64,000 bases of DNA from NCBI GenBank assembly GCA_001584585.1, contig LSYV01000003.1, positions 1,140,252-1,204,251 on the forward strand, read 5' to 3'. This stretch comes from Gonium pectorale (lineage: Eukaryota; Chlorophyta; Chlorophyceae; Chlamydomonadales; Volvocaceae). The notes beneath the pieces are model-generated. The model was not told the DNA's origin. It saw only the letters and a program-made list of their open reading frames with translations, and did no database searches. Position numbers and translations under genes: made by a program. This document shows, piece by piece, positions 25,052-35,281 of this stretch; position 1 is the first letter of the stretch, and the number at the start of each line of letters is the position of its first letter.

Positions 25052-26024
25052 TGTCGGGTCATTCTGGTGCACACGTTCATTTTACGGTCATCCTTCCTTC
25101 TGCCCGGAAAGAGGATTGAGTTTTGGGTATGTTGTGTCTGTGCGTTGGCTGATCACCGTTTATTGTTGGAGATTGCCGTACGTTGTGGGTATTTAGGGTG
25201 AGCCAGCGTTGTTAGCGCTGTCTCGTCTCACTCTTGGGCACTGGCCCATGAGCAATGCGTAGACCCCTATCGTTAGTGCAGACCGCTGACGGTAGAGTAT
25301 GTAAGGTCGTTCAGCGTCATCCTCTGATCCTGTTCCTCCGACCGGCAGACACAGACACGGACTCCACGCTCGCCACTCAGCAGCGCCGCAGGCTAGACCT
25401 TAGCCGACCGATAGCGCGCGCGCCACCAGCAAGATGAGACCAAGCGTCCGGAGCCTTTCCGGAGCCCTTGATGGAGGTGGAGTTCCTGTCCAGAGNNNNN
25501 NNNNNNNNNNNNNNNGCTGGGGGGGAGTCACGGGTATGCACGTATTCTGTTCATGTGACGGTAAACTGGCCTGACAGCTGTCGGGTCATTCTGGTGCACA
25601 CGTTCATTTTACGGTCATCCTTCCTTCTGCCCGGAAAGAGGATTGAGTTTTCGGTATGTTGTGTCTGTGCGTTGGCTGATCACCGTTTATTGTTGGAGAT
25701 TGCCGTACGTTGTGGGTATTTAGGGTGAGCCAGCGTTGTTAGCGCTGTCTCGTCTCACTCTTGGGCACTGGCCCATGAGCAATGCGTAGACCCCTATCGT
25801 TAGTGCAGACCGCTGACGGTAGAGTATGTAAGGTCGTTCAGCGTCATCCTCTGATCCTGTTCCTCCGACCGGCAGACACAGACACGGACTCCACGCTCGC
25901 CACTTAGCAGCGCCGCAGGCTAGACCTTAGCCGACTGGTAGCGCGCGCGCCACCAGCAAGATGAGACAGCGCTAACAAACGGTGAAAACGTATTCTGTTC
26001 ATGTGACGGTAAACTGGCCTGACA
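25052..26024 (+). repeat. Two tandem copies of a ~0.45-kb repeat interrupted by an assembly gap
   Basis: A 389-base segment at 25052-25440 recurs at 25579-25967 almost unchanged. A second block of 37 bases (starting acgtattctg, ending gcctgaca) is at 25540-25576 and again at 25988-26024. Each copy therefore reads block A, spacer, block B. The spacer is 20 bases in copy 2 and 99 bases, including 20 N, in copy 1. Each unit starts TGTCGGG and ends CCTGACA, imperfect inverted termini. No coding capacity is visible. It could be a satellite-like array collapsed in assembly or a non-autonomous mobile element. Confidence 0.85.
25496..25515. other. Assembly gap (20 N)
   Basis: A run of 20 undetermined bases inside the first repeat copy. 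A fixed 20-N run usually marks a gap whose real size is unknown, so more repeat units may be missing. Confidence 0.98.
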
Positions 26025-26834
26025 AAGTACAGAAGAGGTAATTCCTAGCAAAGGCAATATAAGCACTAGTGTTTTCTGGGTTGGGCCTCAGGGCTTAGCC
26101 TTGGCTTCAGCAGGTGCTTGCCATTAGCGCCCTCGCAACGCCTCATAAGGGGTATGCCGCACTTTCTATCCGACGCATCACCTCGCCCCGCCCCGCCCCG
26201 CCCCTTTCTGCGTCTGTAGTAAGGGCGTGCGGCCGATCAAGTCGGCGGCAGCAGCAGCCTGCTTACTCTGGTGCGCTGGTACCCGGTCTGTAAGGCTGAG
26301 ACTATACCGCCATGATGGCAGTCACGGCACGGCCTGCAGCATCACTCAGTGCAGCTATGCGCAGCGGCAGTAACAGGCAAGACAGGAGCTGCTACAGCTG
26401 TATGGGGCATGTGCACAGGCATGCGGGCACGCATGCGGGGGGCAATGGGGTATTGCCGGAAGGTAAGGAGGTGAACCCTTCGCTTACACGCAACACGGTG
26501 CACTCATGTGAGAATAGGGTACTCGGCCACTCGGCGACTTCTCATTGCGGGGGCGTTTTGAAGTTGCGTACCAGCGAAGCGTTGCCGACCTCCCCGCGAG
26601 CTGTGTATTCCGAACCAGATCGCCAAACTCTACACCACAATCTGTACTTACGGGGCTTTCCGGGCAGTGAAAAGCAGTGGCGTTCCCACAAAGGTCCTGA
26701 ATCCATGACCGTAGATACCAGCCAGATGACTCCGGTCCAAAGGCGGTTACTCTGGGACGCGTCCTGCTCCCATGTTGCCCAACGCCTAAGCACTTTCCGT
26801 TAAGCGCTTATGGCAGTGCGCCGTCCCCTGGGTC
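26025..26834. other. Intergenic, possible 5' region of the membrane gene
   Basis: No gene supported. It contains a short (CGCCC)n tract at 26184-26204. A 163-codon open frame at 26312-26803 has no recognisable features. Upstream exons or the promoter of the following membrane gene may lie here. Confidence 0.35.
26184..26204. repeat. (CGCCC)n microsatellite
   Basis: Four units of CGCCC followed by a partial unit, directly visible. Confidence 0.9.
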
Positions 26835-29800
26835 ATGCTCCCGCAGATTTCGCAAAGCCCCAAAGCGACAGCAAGCGGGCCGAGCCGACGCCCACTTGCC
26901 GACGCACCGATAGTCAGGCCCAGGCGCGTTGTCGCAGAGGTCGTCAGAGGCGTGCTAGTGTGGTTTGCAGACCGCGAAGCGATGGGCATCGCGAAGGCAG
27001 ACTCTGGGGCGGACCAGGGGAGACCTGGGGCGGACAGCTACTCCGCGTTCCTCGCGCAACGCCTCTTCACTAGGGACCTTATGGCCATTTGCACAATGCC
27101 GGCCCTCTTCGCGGCTGCGACTGCGCGATACATCTCCTGGGACCTGGCCGGCAGCGGCGAGCGGATTCTGCGGTGCGTTGCACAGCGCGAACGCGGACTG
27201 CTCATCTCCGGCTACCCGTGCGCGAGTGGCCTTCCAACTCAGGTCCGCAATATTGAGCGCTAAGAAGGGAGCGTTTGGAGTATCGCGCTGACCTCAAGCG
27301 TGCCGCCACGCTGCTCGCAGGTGCTGCACATCTTGGCCTACTTGCCCTTCTACGCGTGGTCCCGGCCGCTAAAGATGCGCGATTGGGCGTGGCTGGCCAC
27401 CGCTGCCATGCACCTGCTCATGCTGGCGCTCGTGTGGAGCCTCGCCCTGAGTTCGCGAAGGAGCCCCCTGTGGGCATGGTGGCTAAGGTGGGACAATACA
27501 CATGGCACGCGTCTTCCTATACCGCGAATACGTGGGACAGCTACCCTCCTTAGGTGCCAAGGGGTATCCATGCAAACGCCACATAACTATAGTTATTGCT
27601 GCGCGCCCTCCCTGAGGGAGGGAATCCTCTTATTGCTGCATCTGCACCGCCAGGCTTCCGCGCTTACCCGCCCTGGCCGTGCGTTGCCCTTAACCCTGCC
27701 CTTCTGGGCAGGCGGCGTGAGCTGGTTCTCCTGGCCTACATTCCACTGTGCCGCTCAGTGCTGCACTACGCCGCATACGCCCTGATGCCGCGGCACCGCT
27801 GGCGGGACTCAAGCCACTACGCGTTGTACACTATCTCAGCGTGCACCCGGCCGCTCACGGACATGCTTCTCCAGTGCATCTACGATACCATGATGAAGGT
27901 ACGGCAAGTTTTCGATGCGCGCCCCCCGGTGCGTTGTCCTCTTCCCTTCCCTGGTCCCTGCCGTTTTCCGTTTGGGCATGTACAATTGAAGCCGTCGTTC
28001 AGAAGTCCTGACTCTCTGAGCGTAGCGAGGAGAGCTCAGCTTATTGCGAGGAGACTGCCTGTTGCGTGTAAGCAGCGTGTGTGTATGGGCCCGACGTACG
28101 GCAGGCCCGTACGGAGGGTGGCTCGAACTGCTTTGTCTAGCGGCGCGGCACTGGAGCCCTTATCTGCCGTTTGTGCTTTGTTCCTACTGGGTGTGTCCCT
28201 CTGCCGGGACAGTGCCCGTTGTTTCCCACCCACCCACCCGGGCGGGCTAGCCGCGCGCTGTATGCGTGATGGCCTGCTCAGACTTGTCGGGTGGTCAAGA
28301 GATGCCCTGTTGCGCACCGCCCTGTGGGCTCCATGTGGGTCCAGTTGGGCGTCGCGCGTTCTCGATCGGCTGCATGCCTGCTTGCTGTGCTTTTTCGCGT
28401 GTTGTCGCGTTGCGCCTTGTTTGGCCGTCGCGTTGCACGCCCTGTTTGATGCGATCTGGAACTGCTAGCACTTCCGGCCACTAGTGCAATCTAAACATGG
28501 GGCGTTGAGGGGAGGCGGGTTTCGGCAGGGAGCGGCCCGGAGCAGAGTGCGGGTCATAGGTTGGCTCCTTGCGGGTTGTTTGTTGGCCCGGACCGATCTG
28601 GGGGCCTCGTTCTGCTGTAACGCAACACGGCAGTGACGAGCAATAAACAGCTACTTGCGTGTCAGTACACATCGTGGCCACAGAGTCCGTGGCTGGGTGT
28701 GGGCATGAATTCCTGTCTACGTTCTAGCCCATGGGTCGCTGTGGGCATCACTTTCTATCTGCGTACTGGCTCATGGGTCGCTAGTGACACATCCACGTTG
28801 ATCCCCCTCGGTAGGTGAGGTTCGAGCTCAGCTTCCCGGCCAGCGTCATACACGCTGTCAGCGTGGTCTTACTCTCCTACCACATCGCGCCCACGCTGTT
28901 AGGCCTCGATTTGACAGTGCCTGAGGCCGCAGCCGGCGAGGTTACAGCTTCCACGCCCGCACCGCAGCTCCAGCCTGCAGCGCACCCCCGTACAGCGAGC
29001 CTCTACTCTTCCAGGCCCGTAGCCGTGCAGCTCCTCACGTTCAGCGGCGTCGTTGCCGCCTCTGCAGCTGCGGCCTGGGTATCAGAGCTGGGGCTCCGGA
29101 ATCGCTACCGGCAGCTGCTTGCCGAGTCGGGGCGGAAGGCGTCGGGGCAGGCCCACGCCACACCGGAGCGAGACCAGCACAGTAAGGGCGACAGCAGCAG
29201 CAACAGTGGTAGTGGTGGTGGTAATGTCAGTGGTTGTATCCCCGGTGCTCAGGAGGCAACTTTGTGCCCGCCTGCTCAGCCTGGACTGGACAGCGGCCTA
29301 CTAGCCGAGGGTTCATCTACGCCCCTGCGCGCTTGTGGCATCGGGCGCTCATGCCTGGGTTACCGGGGCCTCACGAGCGCTCGCTGCATCTCCGTGAAGG
29401 TACGGCAGGGCGGTACCATTTTACTCTAGCTAGAAAATCGTGCAGGCCAGCAAGCACTCTGATCGCTGGTTACAAACCCATAATGCATCGTCCCTCTTAC
29501 GATACAACGGTGTTGACACCCACACTATTATGGAAGGTCACTAAGAAATCGGCTAGTCTGGCCTGCAGCCCATCTGTGGTCAGCTCACAAACTGTGGGCA
29601 GCCTGTAATATGTAAACGCGCTCATGTATAGTGTCGTTCTCTACTGCGCGCAGGTCCTGCTGCACCCGGGGACCTACGAAGACTACAGCCACCGCCTGGC
29701 CGCCTCGTCGGCCAGCCTGCTCTCCGCCATTGCTGCCCCTACCGCTGGCCTCGCCACCGGCAGCGCTCCAGCCTCCGTGCATGCCGTGTGTGTGCGCGGC

Positions 29801-32667
29801 TGCGTACAGCTCATCACCTGGAGCCGCGGGCTGTGCCAGCTGCCCGCCTCGTGCCCCGGAGAGGCTTGCAGCGGGCCGTGCACATGGGGCGTGGAGCGGG
29901 ACGCACATGACGACGAGGGCGTGGGGACACGCCTTCGCGACATGCTGCCAGACGGGCACCTTGTCAGCGGCAGCTACGAGCAGCTGCGCATGGGCCCATC
30001 GGGCCCTGATGGCGCCGCCGAGAGCCCCTGCGTTGCAGATGGCGTCGCGGCTGGCAGCGCTGGATGTTTCGGCAGCGGCGGGGGCGGTGTGGCAGGTGGC
30101 TCATCCCGGCAATCGCGCGTACGGCTGCTCAGGCTCTCTCCACCCGCAGTTTCCATTCCCGTCCTTCGCGCCCTGGCGCCCGTCGCATCGACAGCAGAGC
30201 CGACCGGCGCACGCGCAGTGGCTGGCTCCCCGAGTGGGGTGTCGCCGTCGGAACTGCCCGCGTCTCCATCGGCGGATTGGTGGCCGACGTCGACGTCGCT
30301 GCAGCTGCTGCTGGACAGCCCTGAGCCGCAGTTCCTGCGGCTGCTGGTGCTGTCAGCGGCGGGCTGTGTCGACCGCAGCTGCAGCGAGGGCGGCGTTGGC
30401 GAGGGCGGCGGTTGCAAGGAGGTGGTGCTGGCGGAGATGCCGGTGCTGCTGGCGGCCGGAATGCAAGTGCTGAGGCTGGAGCTTGGGCCTGTGCTCATGC
30501 GGTGGGAGCAGGTGAGGTCGAGAACCGTAGGCCCGGGCCGAGCCGTTTGTGCTGCATGGCGCGGCGGGCGTCGGCAGCTGTTTGTATCATTGGGCTGCTT
30601 CACGCTAGCAAGCAAAACGGGTGGCTACCGTGCCGCACCACGCGTTCAAGGTTACTCTCTCGCGCGCATTATGAAGAGAAGACAGTCCTGTGGTTGCATT
30701 GCATCGTGTCTGCCTTATTCTTCCTCTTTGACCGTTGAGAGGACTGCGAGCCCTGGTTCCTTGAGCCCTGTTCCACGTACCTGCCCTGCAACCACCAGGT
30801 GCAACGTGACACCAGCACCCGCCGCGCTTCACCAAAGAGCGATGGTGCATGCGTGGATTCCGCTAGCCAGTGCTTGGCTTCACTCCAGCTGCTGCTGGTG
30901 CCTCCCGGCCACCTGTTGCCAGACTCGGACTGCTCGACAGCATGGCCAGATGCGGCTCCTTCGGCGCCCGGTGCCGCTGACCAGCCCGTCGCCTTCCAAT
31001 TCCATTCTGGCGGCGTCACCGCTGCCTCTGCTGCCTCACCGCTAATGCACTTCGCCGTCCCGCTGCTTGTGCTGCCGGCCGAGGCGGCGTCCGAGCTCCA
31101 TGCGTTGTGGGACCGCATAGCTGTGCTCATTGACAATGACTACGGCGTCAAGCGCAGCGGGGGACTTGTAGGCTGTGCTGACTGCGTGGCAGCGCCAGCG
31201 ATCGCTGGGTATTGCGCGGCCGCGGAGGCGGCAGCCTGGCGGGATCACTTCCAGCCGCTGCTCGATGACCTGGCTTTCCTTGCAGACGCAGCAGTGGGCA
31301 TGGCGGCACCTGGCGATGCTGCTGAGGTGGCGGCGGGCATGCTGCCATACCTTCAGGTAAGGCGTGCGTGTGACACGGTGCGTAATGGTAGGTGTTCACT
31401 GGCCATGTGCCTGCTGCCCGGCGAAAAGATATGCCACCTCCTACTAGTGCCTTGCCCTGTTTGCCGACCACGCAACATTCCCCAGTCGTGCTGCCGACGC
31501 AAGCTTGGTTTCCCGTGCGTACATTGTATAACGCCGCTTTGCCGTCTGCCCCTCTGCCCCGGCCCTCAGGAGGCTGGCCTGCACGCCACCGCCGCCATTG
31601 CCCTGGGCTTTGCAAGCGTGCACCACCCGCGCCACGGCAGACTGGACTGCGGCGGCAGCGTCCATACACCGCCACATGCGCTGCCTGTGGCCCCGCGCGA
31701 AGTTTCTGCACTGGCCGCCGCCGACGCCAACCCTCCGGCGGCGCCCGTGGCGAGCTGCGCGCCAGGCAACTGTGCGCTCCCTGGGCTGCTGCTGCAGCGG
31801 GCCGCGCTCGTCGCGCACCCCTTCCGGCCCCTCTTTGAGGCACGGCACGGTGGCGGGAGCTCAGCCGGCAAGGAGTATGAGCGCTGCTTCCGTGCGTGGC
31901 GCGCCGCCGCCCTGGCGTGTGGTGCCCGATGCCGAGTGTGCCTGGTGCTGCTTCCCCTGCTGCTCGGCAGCCTCCGCACCCTGACCTCAGGCGAGCACCA
32001 CGCGGTCCGCAAGATCCTGGGCGGCCTGCCCTTCTGCCTCTCGGACGCCCTCGGCCACGCCGCCCTGGAGCTCTACCTCTACTTCGCAAGTTCGTCCCGA
32101 CAAGCGGTCGAGTCGGCCCCCGCTGCCGCCAGAGCCTCGTCTGGCGCGGCCGCCCCCGGCGCGGCCACGGCTGCGGCCGCCGCCTCCGCGGTTTCCATAG
32201 CCGCGGCGGGTTATGCTGCCGTTGCAGGCGAAGCTGCCAGCGAGTTTGTCCGCATCCACTGCCGCGCTCTGTCGGCCTACAACTGGATGGCGGCCGTGGC
32301 GGCGCCGCTGCTGTTTGCTGTTGGCGCGGTCTGCCTTACGCGCGGCATCTCACTGCCGAACGATGGGTTTGTGGACAACACGAGGACTGCCGTTTTCATG
32401 TTGATATTCCGAGGTGTGCTGCAGCCACTGCTCGTCGAGATGGACGTGCGAGGTGCGCTGCTGGCGAGTGTGCTGTATGCGTATGGCGAGGCGGGCCTGC
32501 TGTCAGTCGTCATGGCGCGGTGGAGTGTGCGCACGCTGACGGCGGCGGTGTGTTGCATGCGGGCGAGCAGCTGCGCTGTGGCAGCGGCTCTGGAGCGGCG
32601 CGCGAGGAGGCGCTTTGCCCGCGAGGTGCGGCTAGCTCCGGCCGCGCTCCCGAAGAAGAACATGTAG
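26835..32667 (+). CDS. Large multi-pass membrane protein, paralogue of the gene at the window start
   Basis: Seven exons keep phase: 26835-27242, 27321-27487, 27712-27898, 28815-29399, 29654-30511, 30799-31356 and 31570-32667, about 1286 residues. The start is uncertain and more 5' exons may exist; the first donor (CAG|GTCCGC) is weak. Hydrophobic helices fill exons 1 to 4 (for example AAMHLLMLALVWSLAL and HAVSVVLLSYHIAP). A Ser/Gly-rich linker is followed by long soluble regions in exons 5 and 6. The last exon holds a second membrane block (AAVAAPLLFAVGAVCL, then LIFRGVLQPLLVEM) and a basic C-terminal tail. The sequence looks like two related membrane modules joined. I do not recognise a named family. 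Exons 2 to 4 parallel the gene at 1-3744 in order, hydrophobic pattern and intron phase. The nearest TGTAA is at 33601-33605. Confidence 0.6.
28699..28782 (+). repeat. Two imperfect 42-bp tandem repeats inside an intron
   Basis: Units 28699-28740 and 28741-28782 both start gtgggcat and end catgggtcgct, with several substitutions in the middle. They lie in the intron 27899-28814 of the membrane gene. Confidence 0.75.
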
Positions 32668-33607
32668 TGCGGAGGGCGAAATGGTGCGGGCACTACGTAG
32701 AGGTTTTTTTGTGCGCATGTCACTTGATAACGGGTCATAATCGAGCACTCGGACGTGTTTACGTGCTTGGGGCCGAAGGATGGGTCAGCGAATTAATTTC
32801 GTACATGGACAGCACCAATATTCACCTTATCTGGGACAGGCCACATTACAGTCGCAAACACGGGACAGGCGGAGAGGCGGTGTATCTGCGTTGCTGACAT
32901 GATGTCGAAGGTGCTTCAGCAGTAATGACATGCCTGATTGCCGTTGTCATACGGCAAGCATGATGCCTGTTACAGCTGGTCATGCTGTCCCGTGCCCCTC
33001 GCTTGATAAGGGGGTGACTTGGAAAAACTCGCTGGTTCCATGCAGGCAACACAGTATCGGTCGTCTTCCAGTCCGGTCGTCTTCCAGACTGGGTGCCCAA
33101 GCGTCGGGGCATACTGCTACGCTGCAAAGTTTCCAGTGCTTTCGCGCCTGCTCATGCGCGTAGCACCCTGGCGAGAGGTTTTGACGCAGACCCGCTGTCA
33201 GGGCTGTCACGGAATACTTTTGACATTGTTCATGTTACTACTTAGTAAGATGCACATCACGGCCTTTAAACAGCGGTTACCGATGGAGTTGCTCGTGACA
33301 TCACGGTTCTGAGTGCGGCTCCAACCGTGTCGTTTTGTTACGTGTACACATACAACGATACGAGATCTGGAAGTGCCCGGATCTCCGCACTCACCCGGCG
33401 CGTTTGCAAGGAGTGCCGAGTTAGTTCGAGAACGTATGGTAGCCCAGGAGTGCACACGTAAGCGCACCCTAGCGGACCCACGGGTCGTAAGTGGTCGATA
33501 GTCTGTCTAAAGCCACCCGACCCCTCACCCTTCGCCATCACGGCCCAGGCTGTTCTTTAAGAGGCGACCCACCACTCGACTGTCGGCCACGGGGCAAGAG
33601 TGTAATG

Positions 33608-33624
33608 CCCCCCCCCCCCCCCCC
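33608..33624 (+). repeat. Poly-C tract (17 C)
   Basis: Seventeen consecutive C residues directly downstream of a TGTAA motif. Confidence 0.95.
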
Positions 33625-33875
33625 GATGCCTCGGCGTCAGGCCCCCTGCCCCCACACGCCGACTTGGTCGGGACAGTCGGGAACTAGTGAGTAGTCAGCA
33701 GGCTTGGTAATGAAACTGGGAAGCTACAACGAAGCCGAGCCTCTGACCTGTAAGTGCATGTAACGGCTGTGGATCGTCGGGCTTCAGTGGCCTGAGGCAC
33801 AGGCAGGCACACGGGCAGGCCGCTGGCAGGCACAAGCCTGCACGGGCACAGGCCCCTGCGAGAGCAGAAGTGCGT

Positions 33876-33914
33876 AGACCCATCCCGTGCAAGGGCCGTG
33901 CACGGGATGGGTCT
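33876..33914. repeat. Perfect 16-bp inverted repeat (hairpin)
   Basis: The left arm 33876-33891 (AGACCCATCCCGTGCA) pairs exactly with 33899-33914 across a 7-base loop (agggccg). The 100 bases upstream are rich in short direct GC repeats of the gcaggcac type. It could be transcribed as a stable stem, be a transposon tip, or be a terminator-like structure. Confidence 0.85.
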
Positions 33915-34321
33915 GCCAGCATATACCAGGCAGAATCGACCCCCTTGGCGCCCTACACACAAACCAACCTTGAAACACATGTGTCAAAGGCTGATGAGTC
34001 TCCGATAGGCCTGCACACTAGCCAAGTTGACGTTAAAGGCAGCAGAAGGGTTCAGGGTTGATTCCATGGTCTCGCGAGGTCTTGCACCTGAACCGCAAAA
34101 GCGACAGTCAACCCGGAACTACGACCAGTCGGTTGTTGTCGCCCAGCATGCCCGACAGCAATCCTTAACACAATGTTCGCTTCAGCATAGTAGTTCGACT
34201 AGTTTTTGTATATCCTGTAACGGTCGCTGCCGTTGCGTTGTGGCTGGTCAAAGAGCGTTATTGTAACCCAATAGCAAACTACTGCAGAACCATTACCACC
34301 TGGTTCATAGCCTGCATGCTA

Positions 34322-34388
34322 CCGATGCTACTAGGCAGAGCGCTCGCCTTGAAGGAGACCCACCAATCCTTGCTGGTGGCAACATCGG
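34322..34388. repeat. Nested short inverted repeats
   Basis: CCGATG at 34322-34327 pairs with CATCGG at 34383-34388, enclosing a second stem CCACC/GGTGG (34360-34364 with 34375-34379). The overall size is tRNA-like, but no T-loop consensus is present. Confidence 0.5.
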
Positions 34389-35281
34389 GGAGATAGACAG
34401 GACTACATATGAAGACTAGTACACTGACAAGCTGCTAGCGGCACTGCAAACGCATTTGCCGGCGTGCCTTCATGGCCGCTCCTGGCCCGAACAGCTTCCG
34501 TTAAGCGCCGCGGGGCCTCGAGTGTGCAGCCAGCACGAGTGGCAATATAGATATGTGTCAGCCACAACTTTGCTGTCGCCTGTGCCGTGACATGCGCGGA
34601 CATGAGGGAATGGAGCTCGGCGACGCGCAGGGCAACGCGGCGTACATTGAGAGCATGCACACATCTGTGGTTGTCTGGAGTGGCGGGGACCGTCATTCTC
34701 CTGACAGTTCAGATGGCGATGTGCATACAGCTGTCCTGTCCCGTGGGACTCTTCACCCTCCACGGGAACCAGGGCTGCAGCCTCAGACGCAATCTTGCCA
34801 TCAATGGCCGTCTTGCGCAATGCAATCTAGAAGCTCCGAGGGTCGCTGGGACCATGCAGTGGCGCAGTTGGCACAAGTGGAGCCGTGGCGCCTGGCGCGG
34901 CGAGGAAGGGCGGTAAGCCTGGAGGAAGCAGCCCCCAGCTCAAGTCCACTTTCGCACAACCCACAAGGTGGCGCTCACCCATCCCTGACCGCGGGCTCAG
35001 CCGGTGTTGCCGTTCAAGGCATCTTGTCAAGGGGCCCAAGCTCAGGCGCCTCCAGCGGGGCTTGCTGCGCCCCTCCAGCGCGCCCGCACTGCAGCACCGC
35101 CGTGAGGGCGGCTGCGGCTGGCGCTTCGGAGGCACCCACAGCGACGAGTGCAGCAGCGCTATGCCTGAACGGAGGCCGGAGGCGCCGCATTTGGAAGTGC
35201 GGCGGCGGTGTTGGATTCGCCTCCAGCATCGGGCGCCGCGGGGTCAGCAGAGGCAGCTGGGCGGGGTGTGCTGGCTGGGCG

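Larger units (their letters stand above)
32668..35281. other. Intergenic region with hairpins and a poly-C tract
   Basis: No gene supported. It contains a TGTAA motif (33601-33605), a run of 17 C (33608-33624), a perfect inverted repeat (33876-33914) and a smaller nested hairpin (34322-34388). An open frame runs upstream of the HRGP start from about 34553 but lacks protein-like features before the signal peptide at 35282, so it may be 5' UTR. Confidence 0.4.

Noticed and set aside
25052..25967. LTR retrotransposon with 389-bp LTRs around a gap
   Set aside because: The first copy does not end in CA, no primer-binding site or target duplication is seen, and block B also follows the second copy, which fits a tandem repeat better.
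34322..34388. Possible tRNA gene
   Set aside because: The outer and one inner stem exist and the length is right, but the D-arm and the GTTCGAAT-type T-loop are missing.
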